From an uncultured Mucispirillum sp. (lineage in GTDB: Bacteria > Chrysiogenota > Deferribacteres > Deferribacterales > Mucispirillaceae): a stretch of 64,000 nucleotides of DNA. The stretch's first letter is position 1, and each line of letters starts with the position of its first letter. The notes under the pieces are model-generated. The model was given only the letters and a program-made list of their open reading frames with translations. It was not told the origin of the DNA and ran no database searches. The stretch lies in contig CALUWN010000006.1 in the NCBI GenBank assembly GCA_944324495.1, positions 1 to 64,000 of the forward strand. Reading direction: 5' to 3'. A program made the position numbers and the translations under genes. Shown in pieces: positions 53,142-60,236 of the stretch.

Positions 53142-53663
53142 TTATTTAATTCCAAGTTTATTATATGTATTAATTAGGTTTACATATTCTTCAGCATTTT
53201 TTTGTATATGCTTTAAATCATCTTCTGTTAAATCTCTTACATATTTTGCAGGAGAGCCCATAAATAGTGTACCAGATTTTACAACTTTTCCTTGAGGGAC
53301 AATACTTCCTGCTGCTACTATGGCATTTTCTTCTACCACAGAGCCATTTAGTAATATTGCTCCCATTCCTATCAGGCAGTTATCCTGTACTATGCAGCCA
53401 TGAAGTATTACATTATGACCAATTGTTACATTTTTACCAACAATTACAGGTTCTTTATAACCAATATGTACAACAGAACCATCCTGCACATTTGAATTAT
53501 CACCAATTTCAATGTAGTTAATATCACCTCTAATGGTAACATTATACCATATACCCACATTATCGCCAAGTTTAACATTTCCCAATACTTTTGCAGTATC
53601 TGCTATAAAAGTGTTATTACCTTTAGTTACGCCTTTTTTAAGATTTTCTTCAACTATATTCAT
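53142..53663 (-). CDS. Gamma-class carbonic anhydrase-like protein
   Basis: The 173-residue left-handed beta-helix protein has hexapeptide repeats ([LIV]G-x4). Putative metal ligands are visible: a His in GSVVHIGYK (near 68) and two in TIGHNVILHGC (near 84 and 89). TIRGDINYIEIGD carries the conserved Arg-Asp pair. Length is that of YrdA/Cam-like proteins without the long acidic loop of archaeal Cam, so activity is uncertain. Its gene is convergent with the radical SAM operon. Confidence 0.88.
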   Translation of the reverse strand: MNIVEENLKKGVTKGNNTFIADTAKVLGNVKLGDNVGIWYNVTIRGDINYIEIGDNSNVQDGSVVHIGYKEPVIVGKNVTIGHNVILHGCIVQDNCLIGMGAILLNGSVVEENAIVAAGSIVPQGKVVKSGTLFMGSPAKYVRDLTEDDLKHIQKNAEEYVNLINTYNKLGIK

Positions 53664-53771
53664 TTTAACACCATAAAATATTAATTTTAAAATACTATAT
53701 ATCTTTTTTTAATATATCTTTTTTCTTAAAAAAATCTATTATTAATTTTAAAATCTACATAATATTATGGT

Positions 53772-53800
53772 TTGCATTTTCATTTATTAAGTGCTATATA
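53772..53800 (+). promoter_or_regulatory. Putative extended -10 promoter of panB-panC
   Basis: TTGCAT at 53772-53777, a 17-base spacer and TATATA at 53795-53800, preceded by TGC (an extended -10, TGnTATATA). The predicted start is about 23 bases before the panB codon. Confidence 0.55.
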
Positions 53801-53830
53801 GAACTTTATTAATATATATGAGGTATTAAA

Positions 53831-54646
53831 TTGAGTGTACAAAAAGAAGCAACACAGTCATTAAATATTAACTCTTTTCAAAAAATGAAAGAAAATAATG
53901 ATAAAATAACATGCCTTACAGCTTATGATTATACTTCTGCTAAAATAATAGATAATGCAGGAATTGATTTAATATTAGTAGGGGATTCTTTAGGAATGGT
54001 TATAAATGGTTATAATTCTACACTACCTGTAACACTTGATGAAGTAATATATCATACAAAATCAGTAAAAAGAGCAGTAGAAAGAGCATTTGTTGTAGCA
54101 GATATGCCATTTGGAACATACCAAACTAATATAGATGAAGCAGTTAATAATGCAGTTAGGTTAGTTAAAGAAACAGAAGTTGCAGCTGTAAAAATAGAAG
54201 GTGGAAAAGAAGCCGCTCCACTTGTTGAAAAATTAGTAAGTATTGGTATTGGTGTTATGGGGCATATTGGCTTAAAACCTCAAATGATTAATACTATGGG
54301 TGGCTATAAAATATTTGGTAAAGACGGTGCAGAAAGCTTAATAGAGGATGCAAAAGCTATTGAAGAAGCAGGAGCATTTTCTATTGTATTAGAAGGAATA
54401 TCAAGTAAAAGTTCCACTGAAATTACAAAAAATATTCATGTTCCAACTATAGGTATTGGGGCAGGTAATGGATGTGATGGTCAAATACTTGTATTTCATG
54501 ATGTATTTGGGTTATTCACTGATTTTAAACCAAAGTTTGTAAAACATTATGCAAATGTGGCTGAAATAATTAATACAGCAGCAAAAGAATATATTAATGA
54601 TGTGAAATCAGGTGCTTTTCCTGATGAAAATCATTCTTTTAAGTAA
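53831..54646 (+). CDS. panB: 3-methyl-2-oxobutanoate hydroxymethyltransferase
   Basis: The 271-residue cytoplasmic TIM-barrel enzyme makes ketopantoate. Motifs: CLTAYDYTSAKIIDNAGIDL (near 28-47), VGDSLGMVINGYNSTLPVT, DMPFGTYQ, KIEGGKE, GHIGLKPQ and GIGAGNGCDGQILVFHD. All metal and ketoacid-binding residues appear present. The start is TTG at 53831, supported by GAGG 6 bases upstream; the next in-frame ATG at 53885 would shorten the usual N-terminus. panC follows 10 bases after its stop. Confidence 0.95.
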   Translation: MSVQKEATQSLNINSFQKMKENNDKITCLTAYDYTSAKIIDNAGIDLILVGDSLGMVINGYNSTLPVTLDEVIYHTKSVKRAVERAFVVADMPFGTYQTNIDEAVNNAVRLVKETEVAAVKIEGGKEAAPLVEKLVSIGIGVMGHIGLKPQMINTMGGYKIFGKDGAESLIEDAKAIEEAGAFSIVLEGISSKSSTEITKNIHVPTIGIGAGNGCDGQILVFHDVFGLFTDFKPKFVKHYANVAEIINTAAKEYINDVKSGAFPDENHSFK

Positions 54647-54656
54647 GGATTATGAA

Positions 54657-55505
54657 ATGAAAATAGTTAAAACAATTAGTGAAATAAGGGACATTGTTAA
54701 AGATTGGAGAAAAGCAGGATACAGCATAGGGCTTGTGCCTACTATGGGGTATTTGCACGCAGGTCACGGCTCATTAATAGAGCAGTCTGTAAAAAATAAT
54801 GATAAAACAGTTGTAAGTGTTTTTGTAAACCCTACACAGTTTGGTCCTAATGAAGATTTAGAAAAATACCCAAGAGATATAGACAGGGACAGTCAACTTG
54901 TAGAAAGTTTAGGAGGGGATATTATATTTAACCCTGAAGCATCAGAAATGTATAATACAAAAAATTATACTTATATAACAGTGCAGGGGCTTTCTGAAAA
55001 ATTATGTGGCATTACACGCCCAACACATTTTGCAGGTGTTTGCCAGGTTGTTTCAAAACTATTTCATATAGTTATGCCAGATAATGCTTATTTTGGATTA
55101 AAAGATTTTCAGCAGTACGTAATTATTAAAACCATGGTAGAAGATTTAAACTTTCCTGTGAAAATTAATCCTGTTAATATTGTTAGGGAAGAAAGTGGTA
55201 TAGCTATGAGCTCAAGAAATGTATATCTTACTGATGATGAAAAGAAATCTGCACTTTCTTTAAGTGATACTTTAAAAAAGGCTTCCCAACTGATTAATAA
55301 TGGTGAAAAAAATAGTAAAGAATTAATAAAACAGATGCAGGAATTTATAAGCAGTCATCCTTATACTAAGATAGATTATATAAAAATAGTTGATATAAAT
55401 ACATTAGAAGATATAGCAGAAATACCAGATAATAACTATGCAGTTTTACTTGCAGTTTATGTTGGTAAAACAAGATTAATAGATAATTTTGTTCAACATT
55501 CATAA
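54657..55505 (+). CDS. panC: Pantothenate synthetase
   Basis: The 282-residue cytoplasmic enzyme joins pantoate and beta-alanine. LVPTMGYLHAGHGSLI (near 27-42) has the HxGH nucleotidyl motif; VFVNPTQFGPNEDLEKYPRD, RPTHFAGVCQVVSKLF and FGLKDFQQ, then AMSSRNVYL, are signatures of PanC. AAGGA lies 7 bases before the ATG at 54657; longer in-frame reading from 54612 runs inside panB. panD is not in this window. A clear terminator follows. Confidence 0.96.
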   Translation: MKIVKTISEIRDIVKDWRKAGYSIGLVPTMGYLHAGHGSLIEQSVKNNDKTVVSVFVNPTQFGPNEDLEKYPRDIDRDSQLVESLGGDIIFNPEASEMYNTKNYTYITVQGLSEKLCGITRPTHFAGVCQVVSKLFHIVMPDNAYFGLKDFQQYVIIKTMVEDLNFPVKINPVNIVREESGIAMSSRNVYLTDDEKKSALSLSDTLKKASQLINNGEKNSKELIKQMQEFISSHPYTKIDYIKIVDINTLEDIAEIPDNNYAVLLAVYVGKTRLIDNFVQHS

Positions 55506-55526
55506 AATAAATATTTAATTAAAATA

Positions 55527-55579
55527 AACTAATACATTAAATATTGTGTATAACATATTGATGTATTAGTTGTTTTTTT
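55527..55579 (+). terminator. Rho-independent terminator of panB-panC
   Basis: AACTAATACAT (55527-55537) pairs with ATGTATTAGTT (55561-55571), an 11-bp perfect stem with a 23-base loop that may fold further, followed by GTTTTTTTA. Confidence 0.75.
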
Positions 55580-55615
55580 ATTTCATAAAATAATCCTAAA
55601 AAGACATTATAAGTC

Positions 55616-55644
55616 TTGATTTATATTGTTTTTTCTGATAATAT
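55616..55644 (+). promoter_or_regulatory. Putative extended -10 promoter of the cbb3 operon
   Basis: TTGATT at 55616-55621, a 17-base spacer and TAATAT at 55639-55644, with TG at 55636-55637 (extended -10). The start would be near 55651, about 36 bases before ccoN. TTGAT followed by TTATATTG is only half of an FNR/ANR-like box, so oxygen-linked control is not shown. Confidence 0.55.
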
Positions 55645-55686
55645 AACAACATAGCAGTTTAATAAATCTTTTATGGGGGATGTGCA

Positions 55687-57081
55687 ATGAAAGAAATCTC
55701 AGGCGATTCTAAAATTGTCATGGGCTATATCTATTCTGCATTATTCTGGGGTGTTATAGGTCTTGTATTAGGTCTTCTCATCTCTGCTCAAATGTGGAGT
55801 GTTAGCTTTAATTTTGGAGAGTATTTTTCATTCGGCCGTCTTAGAACGGTTCACACAAATATGCTTGCTTATGGGCTTGGTATTACAGCTGAAATGGGTG
55901 CGTTTTATTACATTATAGGACGCCTTACTAAACGTAATCTTATTTTCCCAGGGCTTGCTAAGTTCCAACTTGTATTTTATAACTTGGTTGTACTTGTTGG
56001 TATGATTTCTCTTTTTATGGGTTATACTCAATCACTTGAATATGCAGAAGGCGAATGGTATTTTGACCTTGGTGTTGTAGTGTCTTGGGTATTATTTGCA
56101 ATTAACGTTGTAGGTACTATTCTTACTAGAAAAGAAAAACATATGTATGTTTCTTTATGGTATATTTTAGCAACTATCGTAGCTGTTGCTGTATTATACA
56201 TTGTTAACAACTTACATATTATTGCAGGTTTAGGTAAATCTTACCATTTATTTGCAGGCTTAAATAGTGCAAACGTTGAATGGTGGTATGGTCACAATGC
56301 AGTTGGTTTCTTATTTACTACACCAATTTTAGCTGTATTCTACTATTTCTTACCGAAATCAACAGGTATGCCTATATACAGCCACAGATTATCTATCCTT
56401 TCTTTCTGGTCATTAATTTTCATGTATTTATGGACAGGTGCTCACCACCTTGTTTACACTCCACTTCCTGACTGGTTACAAACATTAGGTATTGTATTTA
56501 CAATCCTTTTAATTGCACCATCTTGGGGTTCTGTTGTAAACGGTTACTTAACACTTGCACCAGACTGGTCTAAACTTAGAACAGCTTACTTAGCAAAATT
56601 CTTTATTGCTGGTATTACTTTCTATGGTTTACAAACATTACAAGGTCCTACACAAGGTCTTCGTGCTGTAAGTTCTCTTATTCACTATACAGACTGGGTT
56701 CCAGGACACGTTCACATGGGTACGATGGGATGGGTTGTATTAACTGTTACAGCTGCAATCTATTATATAACTTCAAAAGTGTATAAAACAGAAATATACA
56801 GTGAAAGCATTGCTAATATCCATTTCTGGCTTGTACTTATAGGTCAGATTGGTTTCTCTATTACAATGTGGATTACAGGTATCCGTCAGGGTCTTATGTG
56901 GAAAACCGCTAATGCTGATGGAACATTACAGTATTCATTCATAGAAACGGTTGTTGGTAACTATCCATATTGGATGGCTAGATCTGCATTTGGTGTAATA
57001 TTCATTGTTGGTATGCTGTTTTTCCTCTACAATTTCATTATGACAATTGTAAAAGGCAAACAAAACTTATCTAATCAATAA
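55687..57081 (+). CDS. ccoN: cbb3-type cytochrome c oxidase subunit I
   Basis: The 464-residue integral membrane catalytic subunit has about 12 helices and reduces O2 to water. Haem b ligand His56 is in RTVHTNMLAYG; CuB ligands are His203 (WWYGHNAVG) and His253/His254 (WTGAHHLVY). Tyr247, six residues before the histidine pair, is in place for the cbb3-type Tyr-His cross-link. Haem ligands His341 and His343 lie in DWVPGHVHMGT. Length matches CcoN (about 470). GGGGGA precedes the ATG, and ccoO follows 12 bases after the stop. Confidence 0.97.
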   Translation: MKEISGDSKIVMGYIYSALFWGVIGLVLGLLISAQMWSVSFNFGEYFSFGRLRTVHTNMLAYGLGITAEMGAFYYIIGRLTKRNLIFPGLAKFQLVFYNLVVLVGMISLFMGYTQSLEYAEGEWYFDLGVVVSWVLFAINVVGTILTRKEKHMYVSLWYILATIVAVAVLYIVNNLHIIAGLGKSYHLFAGLNSANVEWWYGHNAVGFLFTTPILAVFYYFLPKSTGMPIYSHRLSILSFWSLIFMYLWTGAHHLVYTPLPDWLQTLGIVFTILLIAPSWGSVVNGYLTLAPDWSKLRTAYLAKFFIAGITFYGLQTLQGPTQGLRAVSSLIHYTDWVPGHVHMGTMGWVVLTVTAAIYYITSKVYKTEIYSESIANIHFWLVLIGQIGFSITMWITGIRQGLMWKTANADGTLQYSFIETVVGNYPYWMARSAFGVIFIVGMLFFLYNFIMTIVKGKQNLSNQ

Positions 57082-57093
57082 GGAGTATGAAAT

Positions 57094-58005
57094 ATGAGCG
57101 AAAATAATAACAGTATTTACAGCAAAGGGCTTATTTTTACAGTTGTTGCATTAGTTGTTATTCTTATTGGTACAATCGTAACAGTATTTGTTCCAATGAT
57201 GACTTCAGCAATGCACCCTAAACTTTCTAATATGCAGGAAAACCCTTATACTCCATTGCAACTTGCTGGACGTGATGTATATCAAAAAGAAGGCTGTATT
57301 AACTGCCACTCTCAAACAGTACGTCCATTAAAAGCAGATGTATTAAGATATGGCGAAATTTCACAACCTGGTGAAAGTGCTTTTGAACGTCCATTTTTAT
57401 GGGGTTCTAAAAGAACTGGTCCAGATTTAGCTAGAGTTGGCGGTGTTTATTCTGACGAATGGCAAAAAGCACACATGATTAACCCACAACATTTTTTCCC
57501 AAGCTCAAATATGCCAAAATATCCATGGCTTGCTGAGAAAAAATTAGACCCAGCAACTGTTGAAAAACACGCAAAAGCATATGGGTTAAACTACAAACCA
57601 GAAGATATTACAGCACTTGAAAATGCTACAGAACTTGATGCATTAGTTGCTTATCTTCAACAATTAGGTATCTATGTGGAAAACACTCATGCAATTAAAG
57701 CTGATGAAGCTGCTTTTGAGAATGCAACAAATCCTAATTTAAATAACCCTGAAAAAATTGCAAGAGGCGAAGAAATTTATAACTTATTATGCATTGGCTG
57801 CCACGCTGAAAATGGTAAAGGTCAAGCAGAAGGTTATGACCTTACAAACTTAACATTTGCTGAAGCATTACCAGACTATACTGATGGTATGATATTTCTT
57901 ACAATTGCAAATGGTCTTGAAGGTGCTATGCCTGGGCATTTAAAAATAATGACTAAAGATGATATTTGGTCAGTTGCTGCTTATGTTAAAACATTAGCAA
58001 AATAG
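57094..58005 (+). CDS. ccoO: cbb3 oxidase subunit II (CcoO) fused to an extra cytochrome c domain
   Basis: The 303-residue membrane-anchored dihaem cytochrome feeds electrons to CcoN. One N-terminal helix (GLIFTVVALVVILIGTIVTV) is followed by the CcoO haem site CINCH (Cys68, Cys71, His72), with RPLKADVLRYGE and the distal Met140 (SSNMPKYPWL). A second cytochrome c domain of CcoP type starts at about residue 220: CIGCH (Cys233, Cys236, His237) and Met279 (EGAMPGH). Standard CcoO is about 200-230 residues with one haem. The missing CcoP domain of the following gene has evidently moved here. Confidence 0.93.
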   Translation: MSENNNSIYSKGLIFTVVALVVILIGTIVTVFVPMMTSAMHPKLSNMQENPYTPLQLAGRDVYQKEGCINCHSQTVRPLKADVLRYGEISQPGESAFERPFLWGSKRTGPDLARVGGVYSDEWQKAHMINPQHFFPSSNMPKYPWLAEKKLDPATVEKHAKAYGLNYKPEDITALENATELDALVAYLQQLGIYVENTHAIKADEAAFENATNPNLNNPEKIARGEEIYNLLCIGCHAENGKGQAEGYDLTNLTFAEALPDYTDGMIFLTIANGLEGAMPGHLKIMTKDDIWSVAAYVKTLAK

Positions 58006-58022
58006 TATAAAGGAGGAATAAT

Positions 58023-58232
58023 ATGTCTAATTTTGATGAACAAGATGATATCCCTAGCTTAAACCGCAAGGATACAGAAAACAATCTTCCTTTAGGCTGG
58101 GTAATCTTTTTTCTGGCATTAATTGTATGGGGTATTTACTACATATATGCATACACTCCAAGCTTTAGTGGTTGGACACAAAGTGGTGCATATGAAACAG
58201 AAAACCCTATCCAAGAACCAGTAAAACCATAA
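58023..58232 (+). CDS. Minimal CcoP: N-terminal membrane anchor only
   Basis: The 69-residue product matches the FixP/CcoP N-terminal domain: a short cytoplasmic part, DIPSLNRKDTENNLPLGW leading into one membrane helix (VIFFLALIVWGIYYIYAY), then TPSFSGWTQSGAYE. The DNPLP-W and Y-P-x-F/W-GW patterns are typical. No CxxCH haem site follows, whereas normal CcoP is about 300 residues and dihaem. It ends in a Pro-rich tail. AAAGGAGGA precedes the ATG by 5 bases. Confidence 0.85.
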   Translation: MSNFDEQDDIPSLNRKDTENNLPLGWVIFFLALIVWGIYYIYAYTPSFSGWTQSGAYETENPIQEPVKP

Positions 58233-58248
58233 TTTTAGGGAGCATAAA

Positions 58249-58470
58249 ATGCAAGATAACGGAAACACTATTGCTACAGAAACACTAGCACAAGAAGGTG
58301 AACAATTACAGTCTGCTGCTGCAGGTTATATTATGCTAGGATTTGAATTTCTTCTAGTACTCATCTTAATTGGAATAGCTGTTTACTTCTTTTCTTCAAA
58401 AAGAAAAGCGTCAGTTGAATCTCCAAAATATTCTATGATGGAGGATGATGACGATGATGATAGCAAATAG
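58249..58470 (+). CDS. Small CcoS-like / CcoQ-position membrane protein
   Basis: The 73-residue product has a polar Gln/Thr N-terminus, one membrane helix (GYIMLGFEFLLVLILIGIAV) and a tail FSSKRKASVESPKYSMMEDD ending in an Asp run. It occupies the usual CcoQ position, but the tail closely resembles that of CcoS downstream (FSSKKEQFDDIEGPKYRMLD, then DDD). It may be a duplicated CcoS-like assembly protein or a CcoQ that acquired such a tail. The Asp codons (GAT repeats) contain the ATG starts of ccoG in another frame. Confidence 0.75.
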   Translation: MQDNGNTIATETLAQEGEQLQSAAAGYIMLGFEFLLVLILIGIAVYFFSSKRKASVESPKYSMMEDDDDDDSK

Positions 58471-59620
58471 TGTTCTCCGTGGTAAAATATACAGGCTGCT
58501 ACAATTTATTGTAGTAGTCTGTGCTTTAATTATACCTTTTATAAAAACATCAAATGGCAATAGTCTTTTTAGGTTTGATGTATCTACACTACAGCTTTAT
58601 GCATTTAATACGGTAGTTAGTTTTGCAAGTTTCTTTTCTGCTTTTATTGCAATTTTATTATTTACATTTCTGTTTGTATTTACTACACAACTTTTAGGCA
58701 GGGTTTGGTGTGGCTGGCTTTGTCCGCAATCATTTTTTTCTATAAGAATTGAATCATATTCAAAAAAAATTAAAAATAAGACTATGAGAAAAGTAGCAGC
58801 TGTTTTGCTTGCTTTTGTATTTGCTTTAGTTTTAACTTTAAACTGGATGATGTATTTTGTATCACCATATGATTTTATATCATCACTTAAAAGCAGCAGT
58901 ACAATGGTTACTATTGGTGTAGTATTATTTTTATTTATTTTTGTAGATTTTGTACTTGTAAGGTTTAAATGGTGTAAATATGTTTGCCCATATTCCAAAT
59001 TTCAAGTTGTAATGACTGATGATGATACTCTATATGTTGGTATGATACCGGGGAAAGAAAAAGAATGTATAGATTGTAAAGCCTGCATAAGAGTGTGTCC
59101 TACTCATATTGACCCAAGGAAAAACCCTGATGCAGATTGTATATATTGCGAAACTTGCGTTACAGCATGTAATCAAGTATTCCAAAAGAAAGACCATCAT
59201 GAAGGTATCTTAGGTTATGTGTGGGGTAAAGGCAATAAATTTAATTTTAAACGTCCAAATCTAATTGTTACTTTTAGTGTTTCTATAGTACTTTTTATTA
59301 TACTTATATACAGTATTATTTCTACAAGTGAACCTTTTATAATAAAAGTTGATGATAATGTTAAATCTTTAGGTAATGGAGTTTATACTGTTAAAGTAGA
59401 GATGAAAAGTAATTTAGAAAAAGCTGTTAGAGTACATTTTTCAAACCCTGATAATGTGGCAGAGGTTTCTCCTGCAGGTGTAAGGGTATTTATTAAAGAA
59501 AAAGTGGAAAGTACTTTAACCATTAATACGTTAAAAGAAATACCTAATGGAAAAGTTAAAATACAAGCTGTATATGACAGGAAAAAAGACCCAATAGTAT
59601 TTGAAGTTAATTTAAAATAA
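58454..59620 (+). CDS. ccoG: cbb3 oxidase accessory protein CcoG (FixG-like)
   Basis: The 388-residue membrane protein has five hydrophobic segments and two 4Fe-4S sites: ECIDCKACIRVCPTHIDP (near 198-215) and DCIYCETCVTACNQVF (near 222). RVWCGWLCPQSFF and WCKYVCPYSKFQ carry further conserved cysteines. CcoG reduces Cu(II) for cbb3 assembly. The start lies in the Asp-run of the previous gene; ATG codons occur at 58445, 58448, 58454 and 58457, and GGAGG at 58440-58444 best fits 58454 (overlap 17 bases). The C-terminal soluble domain is FixG_C-like. Confidence 0.94.
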   Translation: MMIANSVLRGKIYRLLQFIVVVCALIIPFIKTSNGNSLFRFDVSTLQLYAFNTVVSFASFFSAFIAILLFTFLFVFTTQLLGRVWCGWLCPQSFFSIRIESYSKKIKNKTMRKVAAVLLAFVFALVLTLNWMMYFVSPYDFISSLKSSSTMVTIGVVLFLFIFVDFVLVRFKWCKYVCPYSKFQVVMTDDDTLYVGMIPGKEKECIDCKACIRVCPTHIDPRKNPDADCIYCETCVTACNQVFQKKDHHEGILGYVWGKGNKFNFKRPNLIVTFSVSIVLFIILIYSIISTSEPFIIKVDDNVKSLGNGVYTVKVEMKSNLEKAVRVHFSNPDNVAEVSPAGVRVFIKEKVESTLTINTLKEIPNGKVKIQAVYDRKKDPIVFEVNLK

Positions 59621-59636
59621 ATGAGGACTATATAAT

Positions 59637-60074
59637 ATGAAACCTATGATTGCATTAATAGCAACAGGTGTTGTGTTGCTTTTAGTTATGTTATATTTCG
59701 GGAATAAAAGCTTTGAAGGTACATTTGAAACAAATGTGTACCAAAATTCTACTAAGTATGATAAAACTGCACCTATTATAAAAGATATGGAAAAATTGAT
59801 TACTAATGTTTCTCTTGATAATGTTGGTGATACAAAAACACAAATTACTTATAATAATGATATTCAATCTAAATATGCTGATGCAGTAATTACAGGTATT
59901 GAAGTGACACAACCAAATAAAAATGGTAGTATAATGGCAGTATTAGATAATGGTAATAAGGTTTATAGTATAAACCAAAACTTATCTGCTGGTTTATATA
60001 CTGTTATATTTTTTATATCGATTGCTGATAGTAAAAACTATTTAAAAATTCTAAAATCTGTATATGTTGAGTAA
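59637..60074 (+). CDS. FixH/CcoH-like membrane protein
   Basis: The 145-residue protein has one N-terminal membrane helix (IALIATGVVLLLVMLYFG), then KSFEGTFETNVYQNSTKYDK and a periplasmic beta-rich domain ending VYVE. Position between ccoG and ccoS and the overall plan match FixH/CcoH, an assembly factor of cbb3 oxidase, but sequence similarity is weak to my eye. A ribosome-binding GAGGAC lies upstream. ccoS starts 6 bases after its stop. Confidence 0.72.
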   Translation: MKPMIALIATGVVLLLVMLYFGNKSFEGTFETNVYQNSTKYDKTAPIIKDMEKLITNVSLDNVGDTKTQITYNNDIQSKYADAVITGIEVTQPNKNGSIMAVLDNGNKVYSINQNLSAGLYTVIFFISIADSKNYLKILKSVYVE

Positions 60075-60080
60075 TATCTG

Positions 60081-60236
60081 ATGAAGTCATTGTTTGTGCT
60101 TATTCTTTTAAGTTTAGTTGTTGGAATTAGTGCTTTTTTTTGGTTTATATTTTCCAGTAAAAAAGAACAGTTTGATGATATAGAAGGGCCAAAATATAGA
60201 ATGTTGGATGATGATGACACAGATGAACCAAAATAA
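60081..60236 (+). CDS. ccoS: cbb3 oxidase assembly protein CcoS
   Basis: A 51-residue protein with an N-terminal membrane helix (MKSLFVLILLSLVVGISAFF), FIFSSKKEQFDDIEGPKYRM and the acidic end LDDDDTDEPK. The F.WA..SGQFDDLEGPA.R.L.DD pattern is the CcoS hallmark. CcoS is needed for cofactor insertion into cbb3 oxidase. It starts 6 bases after the FixH-like gene and overlaps ccoI: the GATGATGATG run of its tail supplies the ATG codons of the next frame. Confidence 0.93.
   Translation: MKSLFVLILLSLVVGISAFFWFIFSSKKEQFDDIEGPKYRMLDDDDTDEPK

Noticed and set aside
53104-53295. Plus-strand 63-residue frame opposite the carbonic anhydrase gene
   Set aside because: It overlaps a well-supported gene antisense, spans the convergent hairpin and has no ribosome site.
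55605-55640. FNR/ANR box upstream of ccoN
   Set aside because: TTGATTTATATTG keeps only the left half-site; the right half departs from ATCAA at three positions.
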